Notes: generated by a model from the sequence alone, not told the origin. 8,723 bases of DNA from CAG-390 sp051867815 (GCA_051867815.1 JBJDZD010000095.1:1-8723), one strand, 5' to 3'; positions 1 through 7,111 are shown, counted from the first letter of the stretch. Made by a program: numbers and translations.

Positions 1-228
1 GAAAGAAGAATGGAAGTCTGCTACATGGGCTGCATCGGATGCGGAGACTGTGCAGACAACTGTCCTAACGATGCAATTGAGATGGTGGACGGACACCCTG
101 AAATCGACCACGAGAAGTGCCTGAATTGCGGCGTTTGCAAGTACGTTTGCTCAAGAGGCCTTATCGTAGAAAGAGAAGTACCTGAATACAATTACCTCCA
201 GCGTGAGGCAATGGGAATAGAAAACTAG
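1..228 (+). CDS. 4Fe-4S dicluster ferredoxin-like protein, C-terminal part (5' end outside window)
   Basis: The frame is open to base 1 (Glu-Arg-Arg before the first Met at 10), and the nine bases before that Met carry no convincing ribosome site, so the gene probably begins left of the window. Two 4Fe-4S ligand sets are visible: CIGCGDCADNCP, then CLNCGVCKYVCS, where the usual Pro after the last Cys is Ser. The spacing and the GCIGCG signature resemble bacterial 2[4Fe-4S] ferredoxins and the C-terminal domain of RnfB-type polyferredoxins. A tail of about 20 residues without cysteines follows. It would pass electrons between iron-sulfur or flavin partners in the cytoplasm. The PFOR start lies 19 bases downstream on the same strand, so this may be an electron acceptor or partner subunit for PFOR. 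Whether it is a free ferredoxin or the tail of a larger oxidoreductase cannot be told here. Confidence 0.8.
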   Translation, partial: ERRMEVCYMGCIGCGDCADNCPNDAIEMVDGHPEIDHEKCLNCGVCKYVCSRGLIVEREVPEYNYLQREAMGIEN

Positions 229-247
229 GATGAAAGGAGAGAAAAAC

Positions 248-454
248 ATGAGATCCAGAAAAACAATGGACGGCAATACAGCTGCTGCACATGTTGCATA
301 TGCATTCTCGGAAGTAGCAGCAATCTATCCTATCACTCCATCATCCGTAATGGCTGAAAATGTTGACGCATCATCGGCTTTGCCGACAAAAACAGAAAGC
401 AAGGGCAAAGCCCTTGCTTTCATTAAGTATTCGGGAATCAGTCTCTCTTCTTGA
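248..454 (+). pseudogene. nifJ: Pyruvate:ferredoxin oxidoreductase, N-terminal fragment (broken after codon 40)
   Basis: Codons 1-40 read as the N-terminus of PFOR: KTMDGNTAAAHVAYAFSE, then AIYPITPSSVMAENVD. This is the conserved start of the thiamine-diphosphate pyrimidine-binding (domain I) region. Intact PFOR is about 1170-1200 residues and converts pyruvate and CoA to acetyl-CoA, CO2 and reduced ferredoxin. The start at 248 is preferred over the in-frame ATG at 230 because an AAAGGAGAG ribosome site sits at 231-239. After Asp40 (base 367) the family pattern ends. The next 28 codons are unrelated and run through the terminator of the convergent gene into its 3' end, stopping at 452-454. 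So only 248-367 is PFOR. This is either a true deletion/rearrangement leaving a dead gene or an assembly join. Six of seven Arg codons in bases 1-367 are AGA, whereas the genes to the right mix CGC, CGT and AGA; the sample is too small to prove foreign origin. Confidence 0.85.
388..421 (-). terminator. Rho-independent terminator of the GLUG surface-protein gene
   Basis: A perfect 12-bp stem (GAAAGCAAGGGC at 395-406, GCCCTTGCTTTC at 410-421) closes a 3-base loop. On the minus strand it is followed by TGTTTTTG, giving a run of five T at 388-392. It begins 16 bases after the stop codon of the 590-residue gene. Because it is nearly symmetrical it could also stop plus-strand transcripts, although no T run follows on that side. 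Confidence 0.9.
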
Positions 455-2210
455 TTACGAGAGCGGTGCCGAGGATAGCGATGATTACAGCGGTACCTGC
501 GATCATGGAGCCACATCCATTGGGTTCCTGGGTAGTACCTGTGGTCTCGTTGCCTTCGGGAGCCTTGGTGGTATCGTTGCTTTCGGGAGCCTTGGTGGTA
601 TCGTCGACTTCGGGAGCCTTGGTGGTATCGTCGACTTCGGGAGCCTTGGTGGTATCGTCTTCTTCCTCGGTGGTCTGGCAGTAGTCCTCGGGCTGGTTGC
701 CGTTCTTAGCGGTCTCGCCGTCAAGAAGAACGAACTTGCCCTCGATAGCTACTTCGCGACCTGCGGGATACTGGTCACCGTCAGCGCCGAGCTTCTGATA
801 GAATGCATAGAAGTTGCCTACGTTAACAGGTGCGTCGTCCTGCATGTATGCAGGCTTCATATCATCATCCTTGATCGCCTGGTCAGCTGCCGCGTTACAG
901 AGAGCTGCAACCTTACCGGAGGTGATGTCCTCAAGGGTAACCTGGATGATCTCATTTTCCTTCTCTGCGATGGGACGTCTCTGAGCTACGTTGGACTCAG
1001 CGGAAGCCCAAGAGAAGAACTCATACTGGGACTTGTTGAGAACGTAAATGTGCTGAACGTCATACTGAGAGGAGTCAGCAGAGGAGCAACCTACGAAGAT
1101 GCCGTTGGGGGAATCGGAAAGTGCACCGTCACGGCGAGTGATAGAACCGGTGTCGATGTTGTACTTAATGGTGGTGTAAGTGGAGTTGGTGTAGGAAATG
1201 AAGGGAGAGCAGTAGTCCCAAAGGCTGGATGCGTCATTGTTGTCGTTGGTTCTGCCGTAAGTAAGGTTACCGGTGTTAACGGAGAACTGAATGTCAACCC
1301 ATGCAGTACCGGAAGCAAATGCATAGCTGATAAGACCGCCTACTTCATAACCGCCGGTGATATCGCCGTTATTCTGGCAACCCCAAACCTTGTACCAAGC
1401 AGAGTTGCCGGAGCCGCCGATGTAACCGAAGATACCTGCAGCGTTGTCGCCGCTGGTGTGGTAAGTGCTAGTGCCGTCGTCCGAAACCTTTACGTGTGTG
1501 CCGACGGTGGTGACCTTACCGTTGTTTACGCAGTTATAAGCCTCTGCACGTGCAACGCCGGTCTTAAGGCCGGGACGACCAACCATGCCGGCTGCGATGG
1601 GGAGCATACCCTTAGCTTCGAGGTTACCGTTGTTTACGCAGTTGTAGAGAACTACGGAGTTGATGATACCGCCCATGCCGCCTACGCGTGCTTTACCTTC
1701 GTTTGCAGTACCGTCGGTGTCAACGGAGATGTTACCGTTGTTTACGCAGTCAACGAAAGTGCAGGGATCCTGGAGTTCGAGGATGTTAGCTACGATACCG
1801 CCCGCAATGAGACCTTTACCGGTTACGGTAATGTTCGCATTGTTGGTGACGTTGGTAGCGTTGAAGCCTTCGGTGGAGTTAACAGCAAAGCCTGCTGCAT
1901 CCTGGTCAGCGAAAACGATCTCGCCGTTGATGGTGAGGTTCTTAACTTCGCCGGAGAAGTCAAGGAATACGGGAGCAGTTACGGTCAGGGTGTGGCCGTT
2001 ACCGTCGAAGGTGCCCTTGAAAGCGTTCGGATAGGAACCTGCGAGGGTGATGTCGGAATTCAGGTAGTAGTTACCCTCAGCCGCCATGTTCATGAATTCT
2101 TCAGCGTTGTTGATGGCAGTTCCTTCGGGAGCAGCGGATACGGGGATCGCAACTGCGAATACCGAGAGGACCATGATTACGCTGAGGATCACGGAAAGTG
2201 TCTTGCGCAT
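438..2210 (-). CDS. Secreted GLUG-type repeat protein with TTKAPE stalk and C-terminal GCGS membrane anchor
   Basis: A 590-residue surface protein. Residues 1-26 form a signal peptide (MRK, hydrophobic core, cleavage near VSA-A). Residues 30-100 contain FKGTFDGNGHTLTV and LTINGEI, a typical start of beta-helical surface repeats. From about 130 to 360, modules alternate a Gly-rich strand (AGGIV, VGGMGGI, AAGMVG, AAGIFGYIGG, VGGLISYAF) with a turn of the form C-V-N-N-G-N-I/L, as in the GLUG family. Cys155, Cys191 and Cys227 are exactly 36 residues apart; looser copies follow at 278, 310 and 351. Residues 415-505 are a distinct region without recognised motifs. A Thr/Glu/Asp/Pro-rich stalk (512-564) has four 9-residue units, DDTTKAPEV and variants. 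The end is GCGS (565-568), a membrane helix (569-586) and KKRD. Ribosome site AAAGAGGTAA precedes the ATG. A role in adhesion or binding at the cell surface is inferred; no enzyme motif is visible. Confidence 0.88.
   Translation of the reverse strand: MRKTLSVILSVIMVLSVFAVAIPVSAAPEGTAINNAEEFMNMAAEGNYYLNSDITLAGSYPNAFKGTFDGNGHTLTVTAPVFLDFSGEVKNLTINGEIVFADQDAAGFAVNSTEGFNATNVTNNANITVTGKGLIAGGIVANILELQDPCTFVDCVNNGNISVDTDGTANEGKARVGGMGGIINSVVLYNCVNNGNLEAKGMLPIAAGMVGRPGLKTGVARAEAYNCVNNGKVTTVGTHVKVSDDGTSTYHTSGDNAAGIFGYIGGSGNSAWYKVWGCQNNGDITGGYEVGGLISYAFASGTAWVDIQFSVNTGNLTYGRTNDNNDASSLWDYCSPFISYTNSTYTTIKYNIDTGSITRRDGALSDSPNGIFVGCSSADSSQYDVQHIYVLNKSQYEFFSWASAESNVAQRRPIAEKENEIIQVTLEDITSGKVAALCNAAADQAIKDDDMKPAYMQDDAPVNVGNFYAFYQKLGADGDQYPAGREVAIEGKFVLLDGETAKNGNQPEDYCQTTEEEDDTTKAPEVDDTTKAPEVDDTTKAPESNDTTKAPEGNETTGTTQEPNGCGSMIAGTAVIIAILGTALVIKKRD
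555..662 (-). repeat. Four 27-bp tandem repeats encoding the TTKAPE stalk
   Basis: Four units start at 555, 582, 609 and 636. The first 22 bases (TTCGGGAGCCTTGGTGGTATCG on the plus strand, split here as TTCGGGAGCC + TTGGTGGTATCG) are the same in all four. Units two and three are identical over all 27 bases; the others differ only in the last five. Each unit gives nine residues (TTKAPE plus a variable acidic triplet), so copy-number changes would keep the reading frame and lengthen or shorten the stalk. Confidence 0.95.
1516..1750 (-). repeat. Three 108-bp-spaced DNA repeats in the GLUG modules
   Basis: The 19-base string TTACCGTTGTTTACGCAGT (plus strand) occurs at 1516-1534, 1624-1642 and 1732-1750, exactly 108 bases apart. 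It encodes the CVNNGN turn of three consecutive 36-residue modules. The bases between copies have diverged, so these are old protein-repeat duplications with a conserved core. Confidence 0.9.
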
Positions 2211-2273
2211 GATAATTTACCTCTTTCATGTGTTTTTTTCATACCGATAAGGTATTCGATATGGTTCAAGTAA

Positions 2274-2302
2274 ATTATAGCACAAACAGGTAATTTAGTC
2301 AA
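2274..2302 (-). promoter_or_regulatory. Sigma-A promoter of the GLUG surface-protein gene
   Basis: Read on the minus strand, TTGACT (plus 2297-2302) and TATAAT (plus 2274-2279) are separated by exactly 17 bases. The predicted transcript starts near 2267, leaving a leader of about 57 bases before the ATG. The region just upstream, to about 2385, is very AT-rich and could act as an UP element. No operator was recognised. Confidence 0.88.
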
Positions 2303-2380
2303 TACTCTTTTTGCAAATTTGTCGTAATTGAATAAATTTTTAGTTTACTTTTGTTGGTTTTTAACAAATTGCACATTGGC

Positions 2381-2416
2381 GGATAATATTAAAAAGCACC
2401 GCTTTCCCGGTGCTTT
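2381..2416 (-). terminator. Rho-independent terminator ending the six-gene operon after surE
   Basis: A perfect 9-bp stem (AAAGCACCG at 2393-2401, CGGTGCTTT at 2408-2416) with a 6-base loop is followed on the minus strand by TTTTTAATATTAT. It starts four bases past the surE stop codon. No other terminator is apparent between here and the promoter at 8073-8101, which supports a single transcription unit. Confidence 0.9.
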
Positions 2417-2419
2417 GTG

Positions 2420-3130
2420 TTATTTAAGCTCGTCTAATACACGAAAGTCCGTCTTTAAGTAGGTCAGCGGTGAGATCGAGATACAGCCGAGCCTGACGGC
2501 ATCCGTATCCACGCTCTTATCTGCGCGATAGTCGTGCGCGAGGACGGCTGTGGGCAGGTACATGTCTCCCCCGACCGCGGGATAGAAGTCCGAATAGTAA
2601 ACGCCGCCCTGTCCGGTTATCACGATCTCGCCAGGCTCGTCGGGGATGTTTACATTATATATATCGCATTTTGAGAGCAGGTCACGCTTGACGAAGTAAT
2701 CGTAAACGCGATCGAAATTCGCCGCCGCGGCGCCAAGACCCGTTGCGCTCGTTGATACGGCAATACCCTTAATTCCCTGCATTGCCGCCTCGCAGACCGC
2801 ACCGACCGTGCCGGAATAGTTTATATCGTATCCGACATTCATGCCGCGGTTTACGCCGGAAAGGACGAGGTCATATTTCCTCTTCAGGCCGAGAACGGCA
2901 AAGCGAACGCAGTCCGCAGGCGTTGACGAAACGCAATACGCCTCGACTGCACCATCGTATTCGACCTTCGTTGCCTTGAACGCTTTGTGCAGTTCAAGAC
3001 CGATACTCTTTCCGCTCTGCTCGACCTCCGGAGCGAAAACGGAGACCTCTCCGAGCTTCCGTGCCCAATCTGCCAGCGCGCGAATTCCCTCGGCACGGAT
3101 GCCGTCGTCATTAGTAATCAATATTCTCAT
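2420..3130 (-). CDS. surE: 5'/3'-nucleotidase SurE
   Basis: A 236-residue SurE, slightly shorter than the usual ~250. The family removes phosphate from nucleoside 5'- and 3'-monophosphates and needs a divalent metal. The N-terminus MRILITNDDG supplies the metal ligands Asp8 and Asp9. Ser39 (in EQSGKS) and Asn94 (in SGVNRGMN) fit the other two known ligand positions. YSGTVGAVCEA is the typical following helix. The frame stays open upstream to an ATG at 3235, but the real start is 3130: the family N-terminus begins there, a GAGG ribosome site lies just upstream, and the ATG overlaps the previous stop as ATGA (3127-3130), implying translational coupling. It is the last gene of the operon and would act on NMPs made by the two DHH phosphoesterases encoded before it. 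The specificity is inferred from the family. Confidence 0.95.
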   Translation of the reverse strand: MRILITNDDGIRAEGIRALADWARKLGEVSVFAPEVEQSGKSIGLELHKAFKATKVEYDGAVEAYCVSSTPADCVRFAVLGLKRKYDLVLSGVNRGMNVGYDINYSGTVGAVCEAAMQGIKGIAVSTSATGLGAAAANFDRVYDYFVKRDLLSKCDIYNVNIPDEPGEIVITGQGGVYYSDFYPAVGGDMYLPTAVLAHDYRADKSVDTDAVRLGCISISPLTYLKTDFRVLDELK

Positions 3131-4107
3131 AGCCAATCCTCGTTGTTTTCCTTGTAATCCTTGAGCTTTGCGTCCGCATCCGCAAGGAGTTTTTTTATCT
3201 CGCTCTTTCTCAGAAGTGTTGCACCGCTGGCACAATCGTGACCGCCGCCGCGGTATTTTTCCGCGATATCATTGACTGTGACAAAGCGCGAGCGCAGACG
3301 AACGCGGATGGTACCGTCCGAGCTGTCAATAAAGGCGATCCATATAAGGCTTCCACGGATGGAATCCATGTATGAAACGCAGGCGCTCGCCTGCTCCGCG
3401 GTAAGAGAGAACTGCTCCTGCATCTTTGCGGTGACGTGGATGTAGGCAACGCCGTTCTCGGTGCGCTTCATATTTTTATATACATGCGCCTTGAATTTCA
3501 GCTGCTCGTAATCGTCGATATATAGATTTGCATAGAGGCGGTCGGTGTCAACGCCTGCCTCAAGCATCAGAGCCGCCGCGCGCATGGTATCGGGAGAGAC
3601 GGAACGGAAGCGGAAGCGGCCGGAATCCGTGACCATGCCGGTGTAAATATAGGTCGCCGCCTGTGCGCTGAGCTTAAGCTCATCGCGGAATTCACCCCAG
3701 AAGCGTGCAATCATCTCACAGCACGAGGAGGCATTCTCCTCCACCCACATAATGTCGCCGTAGGGGTCGACGGGAATGTGGTGGTCGATCTTTACGACCT
3801 CGCGGCAAAGGCGGAAGTTTTGATTTGATACCCTTTCGGCAGTTCCCGTGTCGAGAACTATGGCAAGTGCGCCGTCGAAACGGCTCTGTTCGATCTCATT
3901 AACATCGTGGCCGAGGAACGCAAGATAATCGCATTTCTGCCAATCCGCGATCTCGACCTCCTTTTCCGGGTAGCTCAAGCGCAATATCTCGCGCAAGCCC
4001 TTCGTAGCACCGATGCAGTCGCCGTCCGGGCGGATATGGCGGAAAAGGAAGATGCGGTCGTATTTCTTGATCTTATCAAGAACGGCAAGCATTAATTCTC
4101 TGCTCAT
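3127..4107 (-). CDS. DHH/DHHA1 phosphoesterase, NrnA-like (second of two paralogs)
   Basis: A 326-residue protein of the DHH/DHHA1 family, usual length about 310-330. NrnA-type members hydrolyse 2-5-mer nanoRNA and 3'-phosphoadenosine 5'-phosphate; relatives cleave linear or cyclic dinucleotides. All catalytic motifs are present: HIRPDGD (24-30), LDTG (Asp86), DHH (108-110), TGMVTDSGRF (Asp161) and the DHHA1 substrate loop RGGGH (286-290) followed by DCASGAT. Ribosome site GGAGGTGGGAG precedes the ATG, which overlaps the upstream paralog's stop as ATGA (4104-4107); its own stop overlaps surE in the same way. It differs from the upstream paralog in the DHH-domain entrance (HIRPDGDCIG against HTNPDGDALGS) and after GGGH (DC against KK), so the two may prefer different substrates. 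The C-terminal tail (about 311-326) is charged. The exact substrate is not determined. Confidence 0.9.
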   Translation of the reverse strand: MSRELMLAVLDKIKKYDRIFLFRHIRPDGDCIGATKGLREILRLSYPEKEVEIADWQKCDYLAFLGHDVNEIEQSRFDGALAIVLDTGTAERVSNQNFRLCREVVKIDHHIPVDPYGDIMWVEENASSCCEMIARFWGEFRDELKLSAQAATYIYTGMVTDSGRFRFRSVSPDTMRAAALMLEAGVDTDRLYANLYIDDYEQLKFKAHVYKNMKRTENGVAYIHVTAKMQEQFSLTAEQASACVSYMDSIRGSLIWIAFIDSSDGTIRVRLRSRFVTVNDIAEKYRGGGHDCASGATLLRKSEIKKLLADADAKLKDYKENNEDWL

Positions 4108-5045
4108 TCTCCCACCTCCGCCATCTTATCGAGGTCGGCAAGCATCCGCATTGCCGTTTCTTTGTCCGGGACGGTGGCACCGCTGGCCTTTTTGTGGCCT
4201 CCGCCGCCGTACTTGACCGCAACGGGGTTGATGTTGTATTTGCTTGACCTTATCTCGCAGAGAACGCCGTCCTGTGATTCCGTGAAATTGACCCAAATGT
4301 CCACGCCGCGTATCTCCGCCATGGTTCCTACCATGCCGCGCGAGATGGTGAAGGTGTCCGCGCCCGTGGCTTTTGCTTCCTCGAGCGTGGTGTAGATATA
4401 GGCAACGTTATGCTCCGTGAAAGCAATTTTGAGTACGAACTGAGCCTTGAGTCGGATATGGGAAAAATCGTCCGCATAGAGATTGCGGTAGATATCGTTT
4501 GTATCAAAATTCTGCTCACAGAGGTACGCCGCGATGCGGAAGGTCTGCGAGGTGGTTGAATCGTAGCGGAAACGGCCGGAATCCGTGACCATGCCCGTAT
4601 AGAGCGACTTTGCCGCGAGGGAGGTCAGGCGCAGACCGTTTGCCTGCGCAAATGCGGCAACCAAGCCGGCACAGCTCTCGAAAGACGTGTCCGTCAGCTC
4701 AACATCCGCAATTTTTTCGCAGAAAATGTGGTGATCCATACGGACCGTCTTTGCCGCGAGGGTGTAGCGATCGTCGCTGATGAGAGCCTTTGCCGAGGTG
4801 TCGAGAATAACGGCAAGCGCGCCCTCATAGACCTCGTCGCCGATCTCATCCATGGTCGAGCCTTCCATGAAGGAATATCGCTTTGCGGCGTCACCGACCG
4901 TGTATATCTTCTTTTCGGGGAAATTTTCCTCAAGTATCAGGCGCAGGCCTATCTGGCTTCCCAGCGCATCGCCGTCCGGATTGGTGTGTCTGTGAATGAT
5001 TATCGTTTCGTAGCGCAGGATCTCCTGCAATATTTCCTTAAACAT
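4104..5045 (-). CDS. nrnA: DHH/DHHA1 phosphoesterase, NrnA-like (first of two paralogs)
   Basis: A 313-residue DHH/DHHA1 phosphoesterase with the family's full motif set: HTNPDGDALGS (20-30), LDTS (Asp82), DHH (104-106), TGMVTDSGRFRY (Asp155) and the DHHA1 loop GGGGHKKASGAT (280-291). This is the classical NrnA (oligoribonuclease/pAp phosphatase) arrangement, and of the two paralogs it looks closer to the standard pattern. It would work in the cytoplasm on the smallest RNA fragments, pAp or pApA/pGpG-type dinucleotides, releasing NMPs. An AAGGAG ribosome site lies in the 12-base gap after the dGTPase gene. Its TGA overlaps the start of the second paralog (ATGA). The two proteins share every motif in the same order and similar spacing, so they arose by an old tandem duplication; the sequences between motifs have diverged widely. 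Confidence 0.92.
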   Translation of the reverse strand: MFKEILQEILRYETIIIHRHTNPDGDALGSQIGLRLILEENFPEKKIYTVGDAAKRYSFMEGSTMDEIGDEVYEGALAVILDTSAKALISDDRYTLAAKTVRMDHHIFCEKIADVELTDTSFESCAGLVAAFAQANGLRLTSLAAKSLYTGMVTDSGRFRYDSTTSQTFRIAAYLCEQNFDTNDIYRNLYADDFSHIRLKAQFVLKIAFTEHNVAYIYTTLEEAKATGADTFTISRGMVGTMAEIRGVDIWVNFTESQDGVLCEIRSSKYNINPVAVKYGGGGHKKASGATVPDKETAMRMLADLDKMAEVGE

Positions 5046-5057
5046 ACTTTCTCCTTC

Positions 5058-6257
5058 TCAATCAAAATAGCCCACGTATTCGACCCTGTATTCGCTCTCG
5101 GGGAACAAATGGCGGTGCAGCTCGATAAAGTAATTATCCGTCATGCCTGCGATATAATCGACCACTATCTGGTTCGGCTCGCAAAGCTCGTATGGTGCGC
5201 GGCGCTTGTAATAGGACTTGTTGATAACGTCAATGTGGTGCGTATATATGGGTGAGGTACGGTCACCGACGAGCAGGTCGCCGAGCAGGCGGTCGTATAT
5301 CTCCTCCATCATGGGCTTTACGGTCGTTTTGAGCTTGGCGCGCGTGGCGGCGTTTTCATAGATCATGGCGTAATTATCGCGTTTTGACGCCTTAAGAGCC
5401 TCAAAATGCTTGGTGTCAAGCTTTATATAGGGCTTGCCGTAGCTGTTTTCAATGATGTTGACCACGAGATTGTTTATGATCTCGGCATTTATGGAGCCGA
5501 TGTCGTAGCTCTTGAAGGCATCCTCGGAGACGACCTTTGCGCGAGCGGCATCCTGGCGGTCCTTTCCGAGATACGCTATGATATCCGAAAGGCGAACCAC
5601 ACAGCCCTCAAGAGTGGAGGGGCGGCAGGTATGTGCAAACTTTCTGTCCTCATAGCATTTTTGAATGATCTCGTCGAACTCCTCAAAGCCGGAGATCGGC
5701 ATGGGGGAATACTCCTCAAGCTCAAATTCGCCGTCGTGGAAGGCAATGCCGGAAAGCGTTTCCAGGCTGATATTCAGCGGAAAGACCGTATCAAGCACAC
5801 GCACGGAATGGATATTGTGCATAAAGTACCTTCCCGTGTGCGCAAAATAAATGTCGTTGAGGTAGACCTCGCCCGTGTGCGCGAAGGGCGGATGACCCAT
5901 GTCGTGCCCGAGTGCGATAGCCTCTATGAGATCGAGATTCAAATTGAGCGCTGCGCCTATCGTCCTCGCTATGCGCGAGACCAGCTGAACGTGAAGGCTG
6001 CGGCGCGTTATGTCGTCGTTTCTGATAAGCGAAAAGACCTGCGTTTTATCCGTATATCTGTTGTAATACGGGCAATGAAGTATCTTGTCGATATCGTGCA
6101 CGAAGGGCGGCCGCCAAACGCTTCCCCTGTCCTTGGCAAGGCTGTCGCGCCTGGTTATTGCCGAGTTTTCAAAACCCATTTTTTCATAGCTTCCCGTCAG
6201 CTTCTCCGCCTCGATACGGCGCGAGAGAGCATCCGAAAGCACTTCGTATTTTAACAT
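5058..6257 (-). CDS. dgt: dGTPase-like HD-domain deoxynucleoside triphosphate triphosphohydrolase
   Basis: A 399-residue protein of the dGTPase family (COG0232 type), which cuts dNTPs to deoxynucleoside and triphosphate. Landmarks in order: DKTQVFSL (70-77), His89 in RRSLHVQLVSRIAR, the HD pair in GHDMGHPPFAHTGE (His118, Asp119), HNIHSVRVL (147-155), LSGIAFHDG (168-176), the last metal ligand Asp225 in VRLSDIIAYLGKDRQDA, and a C-terminal VVDYIAGMTDNYF. The usual TRLTHSLEV around the first His is changed to TRRSLHVQLV. The frame is open to an ATG at 6296, but 6257 is chosen: CGGAGAAAAT precedes it, the earlier ATG lies inside the upstream gene, and the duplicated remnant at 7137-7180 contains this same site. 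Neighbours are an unknown membrane-protein gene 11 bases upstream and two nucleotide phosphoesterase genes downstream. Nucleotide specificity cannot be read from the sequence. Confidence 0.9.
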   Translation of the reverse strand: MLKYEVLSDALSRRIEAEKLTGSYEKMGFENSAITRRDSLAKDRGSVWRPPFVHDIDKILHCPYYNRYTDKTQVFSLIRNDDITRRSLHVQLVSRIARTIGAALNLNLDLIEAIALGHDMGHPPFAHTGEVYLNDIYFAHTGRYFMHNIHSVRVLDTVFPLNISLETLSGIAFHDGEFELEEYSPMPISGFEEFDEIIQKCYEDRKFAHTCRPSTLEGCVVRLSDIIAYLGKDRQDAARAKVVSEDAFKSYDIGSINAEIINNLVVNIIENSYGKPYIKLDTKHFEALKASKRDNYAMIYENAATRAKLKTTVKPMMEEIYDRLLGDLLVGDRTSPIYTHHIDVINKSYYKRRAPYELCEPNQIVVDYIAGMTDNYFIELHRHLFPESEYRVEYVGYFD

Positions 6258-6268
6258 ATTTTCTCCGA

Positions 6269-7111
6269 TTATTTCAATTTTATGGACTTGGCCCATTCAA
6301 TAAAGCTTGCGCGGTATTCCTCATAATCCGAGGGAAAGGCGCCGAACTCAAAGAGGAACGCGCCTTCATCGTCGCGCATGAAGACGGTAAAATATCTGCA
6401 GGTGTATCCGCCCTCGGATATTGCCGTGCACTCAACGACCTTCAGGCCTTCAACGACCGCAAACTCGGCGGTGGATGGGAAGCAGCCGAATTCCTTGAGC
6501 ATGGCAAGGAACTCGTCATCGCTCATGCCCTTAACGCCGGTGTAACTGTCGAAGCAGTATTCATATACGGAAACACAACATTTATCCGCATTGAAAAAAT
6601 ACGAACCATTCTCAACTTTCGCTTCAAACTCGGAAGAGAGAGTGATATCAAAATCGGCACAATTAAAGGTCTTGGGCAATCTGAAATTCATCAAAGCGGT
6701 CAATACGATACCGATGACGACGGGAGCTGCCACCGCAACGATAACCTTGAAGCGCGTGCTGTAGCGGCTCTTGCGTTTTTCCTTGTCGCCGGGTCTGTGG
6801 AAGCGGAAGGGGTTGCCGTTTTCGTGGTCGAACACGCGCTTACCGCTGATCTTGAGGTCGGTATCGCCCTCGGGGACGATACAACAGTCGTTGCGAAAGT
6901 GCCTTGATGCTTTAACGGCGGTAATATATACTTCAGTAGCCTCGTTGCCGATCTCAAAGGAAACGGTTTCGCCGTTCTTGATATAGCCGACGAGCCGGCA
7001 GGGCGTTTCGTTGATGTTTACCTTGCCTGCGGCCTTGTCCTCGACCCAAACGCAAAGCTTACTCGCGCAGCCGACGAAGCTCTTATCTCTGGTTAAATAA
7101 ACTTTTCTCAT
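6269..7111 (-). CDS. Single-pass membrane protein of unknown function (paralog 2)
   Basis: A 280-residue protein I do not recognise by name. Residues 1-100 look like a small cytoplasmic beta domain: TRDKSFVGC, VEDKAAGKVNINETPCRLV and IKNGETVSFEIGNEATEVYI, the last of a kind seen in clostridial proteins with short PEGA-like strands. A basic stretch (KEKRKSRYSTRFK, 110-122) precedes one membrane helix (about 121-143). By the positive-inside rule the N-terminus is in the cytoplasm. The outer domain (148-280) begins FNCADFDITLSSEFEA and ends FIEWAKSIKLK, a strand/helix pattern reminiscent of PsbP/Mog1-like folds (inference only). It holds several cysteines, including a CC pair at 178-179. It is closely related to the preceding 286-residue protein, including at the DNA level. 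GGAGG ribosome site at 7121-7125, nine bases before the ATG. It lies 11 bases before the dGTPase gene in the same operon. Confidence 0.85.
   Translation of the reverse strand: MRKVYLTRDKSFVGCASKLCVWVEDKAAGKVNINETPCRLVGYIKNGETVSFEIGNEATEVYITAVKASRHFRNDCCIVPEGDTDLKISGKRVFDHENGNPFRFHRPGDKEKRKSRYSTRFKVIVAVAAPVVIGIVLTALMNFRLPKTFNCADFDITLSSEFEAKVENGSYFFNADKCCVSVYEYCFDSYTGVKGMSDDEFLAMLKEFGCFPSTAEFAVVEGLKVVECTAISEGGYTCRYFTVFMRDDEGAFLFEFGAFPSDYEEYRASFIEWAKSIKLK

Noticed and set aside
375..385. Short hairpin CGGC-TTT-GCCG next to the PFOR break
   Set aside because: A 4-bp stem is expected by chance and shows no link to a recombination site.
2241..2255. Small inverted repeat ATACC-GATAA-GGTAT in the leader of the GLUG gene
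   Set aside because: A 5-bp stem is too short to call a riboswitch or operator.
360..2273. A 637-codon open frame on the plus strand covering the GLUG protein gene
   Set aside because: It is the antisense shadow of the minus-strand gene. The minus frame has signal peptide, ribosome site, promoter, terminator and recognisable repeats; the plus frame begins inside the PFOR fragment and yields a low-complexity Val/Gly-rich product.
3131..3235. A 35-residue N-terminal extension of SurE from the ATG at 3235
   Set aside because: The extra residues overlap the upstream gene, resemble no SurE, and would displace the conserved MRILITNDDG from the N-terminus.
5406..6254. A 282-codon plus-strand frame opposite the dGTPase gene
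   Set aside because: The minus frame carries all dGTPase motifs. The plus frame has no ribosome site or family signature and reflects codon bias of the opposite strand.
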